A stretch of DNA of 64,000 nt from Propionibacteriaceae bacterium UBA7704 (GTDB lineage: Bacteria; Actinomycetota; Actinomycetes; Propionibacteriales; Propionibacteriaceae), in NCBI GenBank assembly GCA_002482525.1, contig DLGC01000015.1, positions 62,001-126,000 of the forward strand. The letters are read 5' to 3'. The translations under genes and the position numbers were made by a program. Shown here one piece after another: positions 42,757 to 51,262 of the stretch. Positions within the stretch are counted from its first letter, which is position 1. Every line of letters begins with the position of its first letter. The notes under the pieces were generated by a model, which saw nothing but the letters and a program-made list of their open reading frames with translations, did not search any database and was not told where the DNA came from.

Positions 42757-43938
42757 TCACCAGCCGAAGGCGCGAGCCAGCCGGGCGAGCCCTTCGGCAA
42801 TCACCTCAGGGGTGTTGGTGACGTAAGACAGTCGCATCGTCGAGTGATCGGGTTCCGCGGCGTAGAAAGGCCAGCCGGGCACATAGGCGACCCCCGCCGC
42901 CAGGGCCCGTGGCAGGGCCTCGGCGGTGTCCACCGCCCCGCCCAGCCGAACCCACAAGAACATGCCGCCCTCAGGACGATTCACCTCGGCACCGGCGGGC
43001 AGCACGGCGCGCAATCCATCGACCATGGCGTCGCGGCGGACGCGGTAGGCGCTGGTCACGCGGGCGATGTGAGCATCCAAGTCGCAGTTAGCCAGATAGT
43101 GAGCGACCGCCAGCTGGTCGGTGACCGCCGACTGCAGACCGACGGCCTGCTTGCCGATCTCCAGAGCGCGCAGAATGTCGCCTTCGGCACGTAGCCAGCC
43201 GATCCGCACGCCGGGCGCCATGATCTTCGATGCCGAGTTCTGCAGCACGGTCTGCGCGGCCATCCCCGGCAGCGAGGCGATCGGTGGCACCGGTTCGCCG
43301 TCGAAGCGCAGCGCCCCGTACGGGTCATCCTCCAACAGCGGGGTGCGGGTGCGCAGCAGGATGTCTGCCACCTGCTCGCGCCGGGACGCCGGCATGGTGC
43401 GTCCGGTGGGGTTCTGGAAGTTGGGCACCAGGTAGACGAACTTGGGTGCGTGCTCGGCGATCGCCGCGGCCAACGCCTCGGGGAGCACGCCGTGATCGTC
43501 GCTCGGCACCGACACCAGCCGGGCGCCGGCCAAGCTGAAGGCCTGCACCGCGGCCAGATAGGTGGGCTGTTCGACCAGCACCACATCACCGGGATCGACC
43601 AGCGCCATCCCGGCCAGGAACAGCCCCTCCTGGGACCCGGAGGTGACCTGAATCTGATCGGCAGTGGTGGGCAGCTGTCGGCTCAACCGCGCCGCGAGCA
43701 GTTCGCGCAACTCCGGTTCGCCCTGCGTAGTTGCATATTGCAGCGCGCGGGCCGCCTGCTGGCTCAGCACAGCGTCGAAGGCTGCGGCGAAATCCGCGGC
43801 CTCGAACAGTTCGGCGTCGGGGATGCCCCCGGCGAAGGAGATGATGTCTTCCCGCCCCACCACGGCGAGAATGTCGCGTACCGGCGAGGACTTGACGTCG
43901 ACGAAGCGGTTGGCGAGGCGGAAAGACGAGGTATTCAT
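42757..43938 (-). CDS. PLP-dependent aminotransferase, fold type I (AAT I, 2-aminoadipate type)
   Basis: 393 residues. It starts NTSSFRLANRFVDVKSSPVRDIL and has the features of class I/II transaminases: VTSGSQEGLFLAGMALVDPGD, the PLP-pyridine Asp in LLEDDPYGALRF, FVYLVPNFQNPTGRTM, and the PLP Lys in NSASKIMAPGVRIGWL. The group includes 2-aminoadipate, kynurenine and branched-chain aminotransferases. MocR regulators share the domain but this protein has no winged helix. Substrate unknown. It is on the minus strand downstream of the FMN reductase gene, separated by a possible terminator. Confidence 0.93.
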   Translation of the reverse strand: MNTSSFRLANRFVDVKSSPVRDILAVVGREDIISFAGGIPDAELFEAADFAAAFDAVLSQQAARALQYATTQGEPELRELLAARLSRQLPTTADQIQVTSGSQEGLFLAGMALVDPGDVVLVEQPTYLAAVQAFSLAGARLVSVPSDDHGVLPEALAAAIAEHAPKFVYLVPNFQNPTGRTMPASRREQVADILLRTRTPLLEDDPYGALRFDGEPVPPIASLPGMAAQTVLQNSASKIMAPGVRIGWLRAEGDILRALEIGKQAVGLQSAVTDQLAVAHYLANCDLDAHIARVTSAYRVRRDAMVDGLRAVLPAGAEVNRPEGGMFLWVRLGGAVDTAEALPRALAAGVAYVPGWPFYAAEPDHSTMRLSYVTNTPEVIAEGLARLARAFGW

Positions 43939-43950
43939 CCCCGGATGGTT

Positions 43951-43982
43951 TCACGCCGGCGACGAAGCCGCCGCCGGCGATC
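43951..43982 (-). terminator. Stem-loop after the FMN reductase gene
   Basis: CGCCGGCG at 43954-43961 and again at 43972-43979 can pair (each is its own reverse complement), flanked by TCA and TGA-type extension. It sits between the FMN reductase stop and the aminotransferase start. Confidence 0.35.
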
Positions 43983-44003
43983 ACATCCCGGCACCGCAGG
44001 CGG

Positions 44004-44576
44004 TCAGCCGATGTGGCCGGGGGCGTTGGCGAGCACCCGGGTCACGAAGGCGGCGTACTCGCTAGTCCACTGGGTCAGGAATTCCTTGCTGGACTCGTCA
44101 TGCACGGTGCCGTCTTCGCCGTAGACCTCAGGATCGAAGGTGATGTACGCCTCGGGGGCCGACATCTGCGGGGCATCCAGGAAGGCCAACACCGGACGCA
44201 GCGAGTTCTGCGCCACTGCGGTTCCGATCTTGCCGATCGAGGCACCGATGATGCCGGTGGGCTTGCGGGTGAAGGAGTTCTGACCCCAGGGACGCGAGCC
44301 CCAGTCCAGCGCATTCTTCAGCGGGCCTGGCACGGACCGGTTGTACTCCGGGGTCACGATCAGCAACGCGTCGGACGACTCGATGGACTGCTTGAGACGA
44401 ACGACGGCCTCGGGCAGGTTCGCGTCCAGATCGCTGTTGTACAGCGGCAACTCGCCGATGCCGATTTCGACGAACTCCAGCTCGGGGGGAGCCAGCTTGG
44501 TGATGGCCTTGGACAGGCGGCGGTTGATCGACGTGCTCGAAAGACTGCCGATGATCAGGCCAACGCGGTAAGACAT
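44004..44576 (-). CDS. NADPH-dependent FMN reductase
   Basis: 190 residues with a flavodoxin-like fold: VGLIIGSLSSTSINRRLSKAI (phosphate-binding loop), VEIGIGELPLYNSDLDANLPEAVVRLKQSIESSDALLIVTPEYNRSVPGPLKNALDW, and the FMN-binding TGIIGASIGKIGTAVAQNSLRPVL. PEYNxSxPGxLKNALDW is the family signature. Members reduce FMN, quinones or chromate and azo dyes using NADPH. The RBS GAGAGGATTCTC is directly before the ATG, and the upstream region holds a double inverted repeat (44596-44622), suggesting redox- or ligand-responsive control. Confidence 0.93.
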   Translation of the reverse strand: MSYRVGLIIGSLSSTSINRRLSKAITKLAPPELEFVEIGIGELPLYNSDLDANLPEAVVRLKQSIESSDALLIVTPEYNRSVPGPLKNALDWGSRPWGQNSFTRKPTGIIGASIGKIGTAVAQNSLRPVLAFLDAPQMSAPEAYITFDPEVYGEDGTVHDESSKEFLTQWTSEYAAFVTRVLANAPGHIG

Positions 44577-44595
44577 GAGAATCCTCTCGGGTAAG

Positions 44596-44622
44596 TAACT
44601 ATGTAGTTAAAGGTTTAACTAC
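44596..44622. promoter_or_regulatory. Overlapping inverted repeats upstream of the FMN reductase gene (operator)
   Basis: Two perfect palindromes overlap: TAACTA-TG-TAGTTA (44596-44609) and GTAGTTAAA-GG-TTTAACTAC (44603-44622), giving three TAGTTA-type half-sites. They lie 20-46 bases before the ATG, in the promoter. MarR- and HxlR-type redox regulators use such short AT-rich palindromes, often next to FMN-dependent reductases. No such regulator gene is adjacent. Confidence 0.6.
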
Positions 44623-44718
44623 TTCCGAGTATTCCCGATCCGCCGAAGTTTCTTGGCTCCGGCTGAACCCAGCCGCTGCGGCGAGACGCGAGCTGCACCG
44701 ATCAGGCTCAGCGACTCC

Positions 44719-45351
44719 CTACGGGGCCAGCCGCTCCTTATGCCACCGACCGTCGACCAGCCGGAACCGCACGCGATCATGCAGCCGGCTCTTGCGGCCC
44801 TGCCAGAACTCCCAGGTATCGGGGATGACGCGGTACCCGCCCCAATGCTCTGGGCGCGGCGGATGCAGTCCGTAGGTGGCCGAGGCCTTGGCGGCGTTGG
44901 CCAACAGCACACCGCGGTTGGCGATCACCTCGCTCTGCGGCGAAGCCCAGGCCCCGATGCGCGAATCCACCGGGCGTTTGGCGAAGTAGGCATCCGATTC
45001 CTCCGCCGAAGTGCGCTCCACCCGTCCCTCGATGCGCACCACCCGCTGCAGTTCCACCCAATGGAACTGCAGCGCGGCATAGGGGTTGGTCTCCAGATCT
45101 CGGGCCTTGCGACTGCGGTAGTTGGTGTAGAACACCACACCGTCGGCACCGAAGCTCTTCACCAGCACCACCCGGGTGGACGGACGCCCGTCGGCACCGA
45201 CGGTGGCCACCGTCATGGCATTCGGTTCGGGAACCTTCGCCTTCAGCGCGATCTCAAACCACTTCTCGAACAGGGCCAACGGTTCGTTGCCCGCATTCTG
45301 CTCATCCAAAGCGTCGCGTTCATAGCTGGTGCGCATGTCCTCAAGATCCAC
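44719..45351 (-). CDS. pdxH: Pyridoxamine 5'-phosphate oxidase
   Basis: 210 residues, the standard length. Motifs: VPEPNAMTVATVGADGRPSTRVVLVKSF, FYTNYRSRKARDLETNPYAALQFHWVELQRVVRIEGRVERTS, SPQSEVIANR (Gln/Ser phosphate contacts), PRPEHWGGYRVIPDTWEFWQGRKSRLHDRVRF and a C-terminal RLAP. It oxidises pyridoxamine or pyridoxine 5'-phosphate to PLP with FMN as cofactor. The GTG start is leaderless, with TAGGCT at 45358-45363 on the minus strand 6 bases upstream. Confidence 0.97.
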   Translation of the reverse strand: MDLEDMRTSYERDALDEQNAGNEPLALFEKWFEIALKAKVPEPNAMTVATVGADGRPSTRVVLVKSFGADGVVFYTNYRSRKARDLETNPYAALQFHWVELQRVVRIEGRVERTSAEESDAYFAKRPVDSRIGAWASPQSEVIANRGVLLANAAKASATYGLHPPRPEHWGGYRVIPDTWEFWQGRKSRLHDRVRFRLVDGRWHKERLAP

Positions 45352-45357
45352 GACACC

Positions 45358-45363
45358 AGCCTA
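45358..45363 (-). promoter_or_regulatory. -10 box of a leaderless gene (pdxH)
   Basis: TAGGCT on the minus strand, 6 bases before the pdxH GTG, identical in sequence and spacing to the box at 30636. Confidence 0.5.
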
Positions 45364-45419
45364 GGCCCCGCCACGGAGGTGACCCGGCCCGGCCCGCCTC
45401 GCCCGGCGCTCCCGTGCAC

Positions 45420-46325
45420 TCAGTGCGGCTCGCCACGCAGCGCAACCGCCGGCGGCCGATCGCCACGAATCGAAGCCACCATGTCGACCACCTGTCGCGT
45501 CGCGGCGACATCATGGGCTCGAAACACCGTCGTGCCCAGCCACGCAGCCACCGCGGTGGCTGCCAGAGTGCCGTTCAAACGCTCATCCACCGGCAGGTTC
45601 AGCGTCTCGCCGATGAAGTCCTTACGACTGAGCGCCTGCAGCACCGGGTAGCCGAGCGCGGCCACCGCGGATGTGGCACGCAGCACCCGCAACGAATGCC
45701 GGGTCGTCTTGCCGAAATCGAGGGTGGGATCGACCAGCACCCCCTCGGGCCGCACCCCGGCGGCCACCGCACGGGCAGCACCATCGGCGAGAGTGTCCAC
45801 TACCGAGCGCACTACTGCATCGGGATCATCGCCATAGCTGATCGCCACCGGATCGGTGCGCGGTGGTAGCCCGCCGGTGTGGGTCACCACATAGCCGGCG
45901 CCGATCTCGGCAGCCACCGCCACCAGCTCCGGATCGGCACCGGCCCAGGTGTCGTTGATCAGATCGACGCCGGCCTCAGCACAGGCGACCGCCACCGGAG
46001 CCCGCCAGGTGTCCACGCTCAGCACCAACTCGGGGAAGCGACCCCGCAATTCCAACAGAAAAGGCAGCACCCGTTCGATCTCGGCCGCGACGCTCACCTC
46101 GCCACCCTCTTGGCCGGCGCGCACCCCACCGACGTCGATCAGATCCGCACCCTCGGCAAGCATCCGCTCAACCGCTGCCACTCCGGACGCCAGGTCGTAG
46201 CGGGCTGCGGCGTAGAACGAATCCGGGGTGCGATTGATGATTCCCATCACCGCAGGAGCCGATGCATCGAACCGACGCCCTCTCACCACGAAGGGCGGCG
46301 TTGCCGCCGGAGCCGGATTCGTCAT
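45420..46325 (-). CDS. folP: FolP2-type dihydropteroate synthase homologue
   Basis: 301 residues. The fold is that of DHPS but the signatures match the mycobacterial FolP2 branch: VMGIINRTPDSFYA instead of the usual NVTPDSFSDGG, DLIDVGGVRAGQEGG, SVDTWRAPVAVACAEAGVDLINDTWAG, VTHTGGLPPRT instead of MH-x-RG, ALSRKDFIGETL, and VFRAHDVAATRQVVDMVASI. In M. leprae the FolP2 protein was found not to behave as a working DHPS and in mycobacteria the gene sits with GpgS. A folate role is therefore doubtful here. There is no GpgS gene in this window. Convergent layout with pdxH is not present; both are on the minus strand. Confidence 0.9.
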   Translation of the reverse strand: MTNPAPAATPPFVVRGRRFDASAPAVMGIINRTPDSFYAAARYDLASGVAAVERMLAEGADLIDVGGVRAGQEGGEVSVAAEIERVLPFLLELRGRFPELVLSVDTWRAPVAVACAEAGVDLINDTWAGADPELVAVAAEIGAGYVVTHTGGLPPRTDPVAISYGDDPDAVVRSVVDTLADGAARAVAAGVRPEGVLVDPTLDFGKTTRHSLRVLRATSAVAALGYPVLQALSRKDFIGETLNLPVDERLNGTLAATAVAAWLGTTVFRAHDVAATRQVVDMVASIRGDRPPAVALRGEPH

Positions 46326-46519
46326 GACTCCACTGTGTCATCCCGGTCTCGCATCTGCTCACCCGACGGGCGGTGCGTCGGAATCGATCAGCCGCCCGGT
46401 CGCACCGAAACCCCGCTCGCCAACTTCTCGGCACCGACCAGGAGTGCTCGCTACCATGAAGCCACGTGCCGACGCTTCATCGACGAAGCTCGTCGCCCCA
46501 CCTGCAAAGGACGTGCACC

Positions 46520-46915
46520 ATGGACTACGACTACTCCTCCTCTGCTGCGATGGACCCCGTCGCAACGATTCTGCTCAGCATCATCTATCTGGCGCTCCTC
46601 GTCGCGATGATCGCGGCGATGTGGGTGATCTTCGAGAAGGCCGGTGAGCACGGCTGGGCGGCGATCGTGCCGCTCTACAACGGCTACGTGCTGTTCAAAG
46701 TCGCCGGCTACAGCGGCTGGATGTTCCTGCTGATGTTCATTCCCGTCATCAACTTCGTGGTGGGGATCATGATGGCTCTGGAACTGGGCCGCAGATTCGG
46801 AAAGAGCGGCGTGTGGTCGTTCTTCCTGCTGTTCGTGCTCTCGGTCATCGGCTATCTGATGCTGGCCTTCGGCGACAACACCTACCAGAAGCGTTCGGCT
46901 GCCGTCGGCGCCTGA
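46520..46915 (+). CDS. DUF5684-type small membrane protein
   Basis: 131 residues from the ATG before DYDYSSS with AAAGGACG as RBS. Four hydrophobic segments: ATILLSIIYLALLVAMIAAMWVIF, AAIVPLYNGYVLFKVAG, WMFLLMFIPVINFVVGIMMALELG, WSFFLLFVLSVIGYLMLAF, ending DNTYQKRSAAVGA. The FEKAGEHGWAAIVPLYN pattern is typical of DUF5684 proteins, which have no known function but are often adjacent to signal peptidase. Transcribed alone, followed by a terminator. Confidence 0.85.
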   Translation: MDYDYSSSAAMDPVATILLSIIYLALLVAMIAAMWVIFEKAGEHGWAAIVPLYNGYVLFKVAGYSGWMFLLMFIPVINFVVGIMMALELGRRFGKSGVWSFFLLFVLSVIGYLMLAFGDNTYQKRSAAVGA

Positions 46916-46958
46916 CCATTCCCTGCCCGGGATCGGATCCTACCTACCGTCTTCAGCA

Positions 46959-46995
46959 CAGCGCCGCTGCCGGATTCACTCCGACAGCGGCGCTG
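46959..46995. terminator. Bidirectional terminator
   Basis: A perfect 11-bp stem (CAGCGCCGCTG / CAGCGGCGCTG) with a 15-base loop (partly pairable) between the DUF5684 gene and the convergent pyc gene. Confidence 0.8.
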
Positions 46996-47016
46996 CAGCG
47001 TTTCCGACTACTGGGT

Positions 47017-50000
47017 TCAGCCGATCTCCACCAGCAGGTCGCCGCCTTCGACCGCTTGGGCATGACCGATCACACACCGGGTGACCGTGCCGGCCACCGG
47101 GGTGGTGATGGCCGCCTCCATCTTCATGGCCTCGATGGTGGCGACCTGCTCACCGGCCGCCACCTCCTGACCGGCTTCGACCACCAAAGTCACCACGCCA
47201 GCGAAGGGTGCCGGGATCTGGCCGGGGATCTCAGGATTGGCCCGCTCGGCAATGGCCTCGTTCGAGGTCACCGACTCATCGCGAATCGTCATCACCCGCA
47301 ACTGGCCGTTCACCGCGCCAACGACCTGCCGCATGCCGCGATCATCGGCGTCGCCGATGGCGGAGATCTTCAGCAACACCTTGCGGCCTCGCTTGAGGGT
47401 GACCTCGACCTCGTCGCCCTGGGTGAGTCCGTGGAGGAACTCCCTGGTGGGCAGCACCGTCAACTCCGAATAGTCGGCAACCGCAGTCTCGTAATCCTTG
47501 GTGGGACCCGGGAACAGCAGCCGGTTCAACGTGCTGCGCGGCTCGGCCACCAACGCCTCCGCTTCGGCTTCGGTGAGCTCGGTGACCACAGGCTTGGTGG
47601 TGCGTCCGGCGAGAGCCTTGGTACGGAACGGCTCCGGCCAGCCACCGGGCGGGTCGCCCAGATCGCCATTCAGGAAGCCGATGACCGAATCAGGAATGTC
47701 GTACCTGTTGGGGTTCGCCTCGAAGTCGTCGGGGTCGGCATTGCGCCCGACCAAGGCCAGGGCCAGATCACCGACGACCTTCGACGACGGGGTCACCTTC
47801 ACCAGATTGCCCAGAATCCGGTTGGCGGCGGCGTACATGTTCTCGATGTCCTCGAACCGGTTGCCCAGACCGAGCGCGATGGCCTGCTGACGCAGATTCG
47901 AGAGCTGACCGCCGGGAATCTCATGGTGGTAGACCCGCCCGGTCGGACCGGGCAGGCCGGACTCGAAAGCACCGTAGAGATTGCGCACCTGCTCGAAGTA
48001 GGGCTCCAACTCGGTGACTGCAGACAAGCTCAAGCCGGTGTCACGGTCGGTGCCTTCCAGGGCGGCCACCAGCGCCGACATGGATACCTGCGAGGTGGTG
48101 CCGGCCATGGAGGCGGCCGCCACATCAACCGCATCCACCCCGGCGTCGACCGCAGCCAGCAGCGTGGCAAGCTGACCGCCGGCGGTGTCGTGGGTGTGCA
48201 GATGCACCGGCAGGTCGAAGTTCGCCCGCAACGCCAGCACCAGCTTGGACGCCGCCGGAGCCCGCAGCAGCCCGGCCATGTCCTTGATCGCCAGAATGTG
48301 AGCTCCGGCCTTCACTAACTCCTCGGCCAGGTTGAGGTAGTAGTCCAAGGTGTACAGCTTCTCGCCGGGGGAGAGCATATTGCCGGTGTAACACAGCGCT
48401 GCTTCGGCCACCGCATGGTCGGTCTTCAGCACCGACTCGATGGCCGGACGCATCTGATCCACACAGTTCAGCGAATCGAAGATGCGGAACACATCCAGCC
48501 CGGAACGAGCAGCCTCAGCCACAAATGCGTCGGTCACCGCGAGCGGATACGGCGTGTAGCCCACCGTGTTGCGTCCGCGCAGCAGCATCTGCAGCGGCAG
48601 GTTGGGCATCGCCGCATGCAGCTTCTCCAACCGCTCCCAGGGGTCTTCCTTCAGGAACCGCAGCGCCACATCGTAGGTGGCCCCGCCCCAGGCTTCCACG
48701 CTGAACAGTTGCGGCAGCGTGCGGGCGATCACCGGGGCGGCTTCCAGCAGATCCCGGGTACGCACCCGGGTAGCCAGTAGCGACTGGTGAGCGTCACGGA
48801 ACGTGGTGTCGGTGACGGCCACCTGCTTCTGAGCACGCAACTCCGCGGCCCACTGTGTCGGGCCCACCTCCAAGAGCCGTTGCCGCGACCCGGCCGGCGG
48901 CTCGGCAGCGAGTTCCCCGGCGCTGAGCGCGGGGAGCTTCTCACAGGGGTCGAGGGAGATTCGGGCTGCCCCGTTGGGCTTGTTGACACTCACCCAGGCC
49001 AAGTAGTTCAGCAGCTTGGTGCCGCGATCGGCGGCGAAGGTGTGGTGCACCAGGTGGGGACGATCGTCGATGAAGGAGGTGTTGATCCGTCCGGCCAAGA
49101 AGTCCGGGTCGGAAAGCACCGCCTCCAAGAAACCGATGTTGGTGGAAATGCCACGCACCCGGAATTCGGTCAATGCCCGGTAGGCCCGGCGGGCCACCGA
49201 GGGCAGATCGTGGGCGCGGCAGGTGAGCTTGACCAGCATCGAGTCGAAGTGGGCTCCCACTTCGGCACCGGCGAAGACGACACCGCCGTCCAATCGGACG
49301 CCACCGCCACCGGGGGTGCGGTAGACCGAAATGGTGCCGGTGTCCGGGCGGAAGCCGTTCGCAGGATCCTCGGTGGTGACCCGGCACTGGAGGGCCGCGC
49401 CCCGGACCTGCACCGTGTCCTGGCTCAGTCCCAGCTCGGCGAGCGTCTCGCCGGAGGCGATGCGCATCTGGGAACTCACCAAGTCGACATCGGTGACCTC
49501 TTCGGTGACGGTGTGCTCCACCTGAATGCGCGGGTTCATCTCGATGAAGACGAAGCGACCATCCTCGCCGAGCAGGAACTCCACGGTGCCGGCGTTGCGA
49601 TACCCGATGTGGCGTGCGAACCGCACCGCACCGGCGCAGATCTCGTCACGCAGGGCGGGGTCCAGATTGGGGGCCGGCGCGAGTTCGATCACCTTCTGGT
49701 GACGGCGCTGTACCGAGCAATCGCGCTCAAACAGGTGCATGACCTCGCCGGTGCCATCGGCCAGAATCTGTACCTCGATATGGCGCGGCCGAATGACGGC
49801 CTCCTCCAGGTACATCCGGGAGTCCCCGAAGGCCGAGGTCGCCTCCCGTTGGGCTTCGGCCAGCGCTGCGGGCAGCGCTTCGGCATCCTCGACCCTTCGC
49901 ATGCCGCGTCCGCCGCCACCGGAGACCGCCTTCACGAACAGCGGGAATCCCACTTCAGCGGCGGCGGCGATCAGGGTGTCGGGGTCGTCACTGGGCTCAG

Positions 50001-50403
50001 AGCCACGCAGGGTGGGCAACCCGGCTTCGCGCGCGGCGGTGATAGCCCGAGCCTTGTTGCCGGTGAGTTCCAACACCTCATGGGCCGGACCGATGAAGGT
50101 GATGCCGGCCTTCTCACAGGCTGCGGCCAGGTCGGGGTTCTCCGAAAGGAAGCCGTAGCCGGGGTAGATGGCGTCGGCCCCGGCTTGTTTGGCCGCCGCA
50201 ACGATTCCGTCCACATCCAGATAGGCGCGCACCGGGTGACCCGGCTCGCCGATCTGGTAGGACTCGTCGGCCTTCAGCCGAAACTCGGCGTGCCGATCTT
50301 CATGGGTGAACACGGCCACAGTGGCGATGCCCAGTTCTGTGGCGGCGCGGAACGCGCGTACGGCGATTTCGCCGCGGTTGGCCACCAAGACCTTGCTGAA
50401 CAT
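47017..50403 (-). CDS. pyc: Pyruvate carboxylase
   Basis: 1128 residues, full length for the single-chain enzyme. Order of domains: biotin carboxylase (1-450; FSKVLVANRGEIAVRAFRAA, KAVSGGGGRGMRRV ATP loop, ERDCSVQRRHQKVIE, FIEMNPRIQVEHTVTE), carboxyltransferase (about 530-800; DTTFRDAHQSLLATRVRTRDLL, AWGGATYDVALRF, DMAGLLR, HTHDTAG metal site), and the C-terminal biotin carrier domain with EAMKMEA (biotinyl Lys at about 1092). It makes oxaloacetate from pyruvate, HCO3- and ATP, feeding anaplerosis and the reductive branch to propionate. RBS AGGAGACG before the ATG. Confidence 0.98.
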   Translation of the reverse strand: MFSKVLVANRGEIAVRAFRAATELGIATVAVFTHEDRHAEFRLKADESYQIGEPGHPVRAYLDVDGIVAAAKQAGADAIYPGYGFLSENPDLAAACEKAGITFIGPAHEVLELTGNKARAITAAREAGLPTLRGSEPSDDPDTLIAAAAEVGFPLFVKAVSGGGGRGMRRVEDAEALPAALAEAQREATSAFGDSRMYLEEAVIRPRHIEVQILADGTGEVMHLFERDCSVQRRHQKVIELAPAPNLDPALRDEICAGAVRFARHIGYRNAGTVEFLLGEDGRFVFIEMNPRIQVEHTVTEEVTDVDLVSSQMRIASGETLAELGLSQDTVQVRGAALQCRVTTEDPANGFRPDTGTISVYRTPGGGGVRLDGGVVFAGAEVGAHFDSMLVKLTCRAHDLPSVARRAYRALTEFRVRGISTNIGFLEAVLSDPDFLAGRINTSFIDDRPHLVHHTFAADRGTKLLNYLAWVSVNKPNGAARISLDPCEKLPALSAGELAAEPPAGSRQRLLEVGPTQWAAELRAQKQVAVTDTTFRDAHQSLLATRVRTRDLLEAAPVIARTLPQLFSVEAWGGATYDVALRFLKEDPWERLEKLHAAMPNLPLQMLLRGRNTVGYTPYPLAVTDAFVAEAARSGLDVFRIFDSLNCVDQMRPAIESVLKTDHAVAEAALCYTGNMLSPGEKLYTLDYYLNLAEELVKAGAHILAIKDMAGLLRAPAASKLVLALRANFDLPVHLHTHDTAGGQLATLLAAVDAGVDAVDVAAASMAGTTSQVSMSALVAALEGTDRDTGLSLSAVTELEPYFEQVRNLYGAFESGLPGPTGRVYHHEIPGGQLSNLRQQAIALGLGNRFEDIENMYAAANRILGNLVKVTPSSKVVGDLALALVGRNADPDDFEANPNRYDIPDSVIGFLNGDLGDPPGGWPEPFRTKALAGRTTKPVVTELTEAEAEALVAEPRSTLNRLLFPGPTKDYETAVADYSELTVLPTREFLHGLTQGDEVEVTLKRGRKVLLKISAIGDADDRGMRQVVGAVNGQLRVMTIRDESVTSNEAIAERANPEIPGQIPAPFAGVVTLVVEAGQEVAAGEQVATIEAMKMEAAITTPVAGTVTRCVIGHAQAVEGGDLLVEIG

Positions 50404-50634
50404 GACTCGTCTCCTTCACCGGGTTTCGCGAACTGTAAAGGCCCCAAGGGTACGGGGAAAAGGGCGAACAAATGACGATGGACGTCTGGCTGGCCTACAA
50501 CCCGGCCAGGTTCGACCGAGGATCTGCTTTCGATGCCTCACCCCCCGAATTCTTGGCATCAGCACTCCACCGGGCGCCGCCGGCGCCTAGCCTGAAGGAA
50601 GATTCCCACCCGCAGCCGTGAGCGAGGCGCACCG

Positions 50635-51192
50635 ATGAGCACGTTCCGAGAAAGGCCCAACTCCGCCCTCCTCGTCGTCGACGTCCAAAATGAGGTGCTG
50701 GCCGACGCCTGGCATCGCGACGAGGTGATCGCCACCATTGGTGAGGTCGTGGCCAAAGCTCGATTCGCCGAGGTGCCGGTGATCTGGGTCCAGGATGCGG
50801 CGGGGAACCGCGTCCCCGGCACCGAGCCGTGGCAGATCGTGGAAGCACTCGACCCTGCCGACAATGAAACCCGAATCGAGAAGCACTACGGGGATGCCTT
50901 CGAGGCCACGGAGCTGAGCGACGTTCTGGCCCGCGACGGCATCGGCCGCCTCGTCGTGGTCGGCGCCCAGACTGACGCCTGCATTCGTTCGACCCTGCAC
51001 GGTGCCTTCGTACGGGGTTACGACACGGTGCTGGTCGCCGATGCCCACACCACTGAGGATCTGACCGAGTGGGGAGCACCGCCGCCCGAACAGGTGGTCG
51101 CGCACACCAACTTGTATTGGAGCGACCAGTCAGCACCCGGGCGTGAAGCCGACGTGGTAGCCAGCGACCAACTCTGGTCCGGCAGCCTCTGA
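50635..51192 (+). CDS. Isochorismatase-family cysteine hydrolase
   Basis: 185 residues. The catalytic triad is visible: Asp in SALLVVDVQNEVLAD, Lys in RIEKHYGDAFEATELSDVL, Cys in VVVGAQTDACIRSTLHGAFVRGYDTVLVADAHTT. The VVVGAQTDACIRST segment and cis-peptide region match the family that includes isochorismatases, nicotinamidases and N-carbamoylsarcosine amidases; the true substrate is unknown. Start ATG with GAGCGAGGCG upstream. Transcribed alone. Confidence 0.92.
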   Translation: MSTFRERPNSALLVVDVQNEVLADAWHRDEVIATIGEVVAKARFAEVPVIWVQDAAGNRVPGTEPWQIVEALDPADNETRIEKHYGDAFEATELSDVLARDGIGRLVVVGAQTDACIRSTLHGAFVRGYDTVLVADAHTTEDLTEWGAPPPEQVVAHTNLYWSDQSAPGREADVVASDQLWSGSL

Positions 51193-51262
51193 GCAACTCC
51201 CGCCGAAGCTCGCCGCAGTGGAGTTGCGGCGCTCAGAGACCGGCACCGCCTGGCACCGAGAA

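Noticed and set aside
48787..50475. 562-codon open frame opposite pyruvate carboxylase
   Set aside because: pyc on the other strand is unambiguous over the whole length; this frame has no motif and no RBS.
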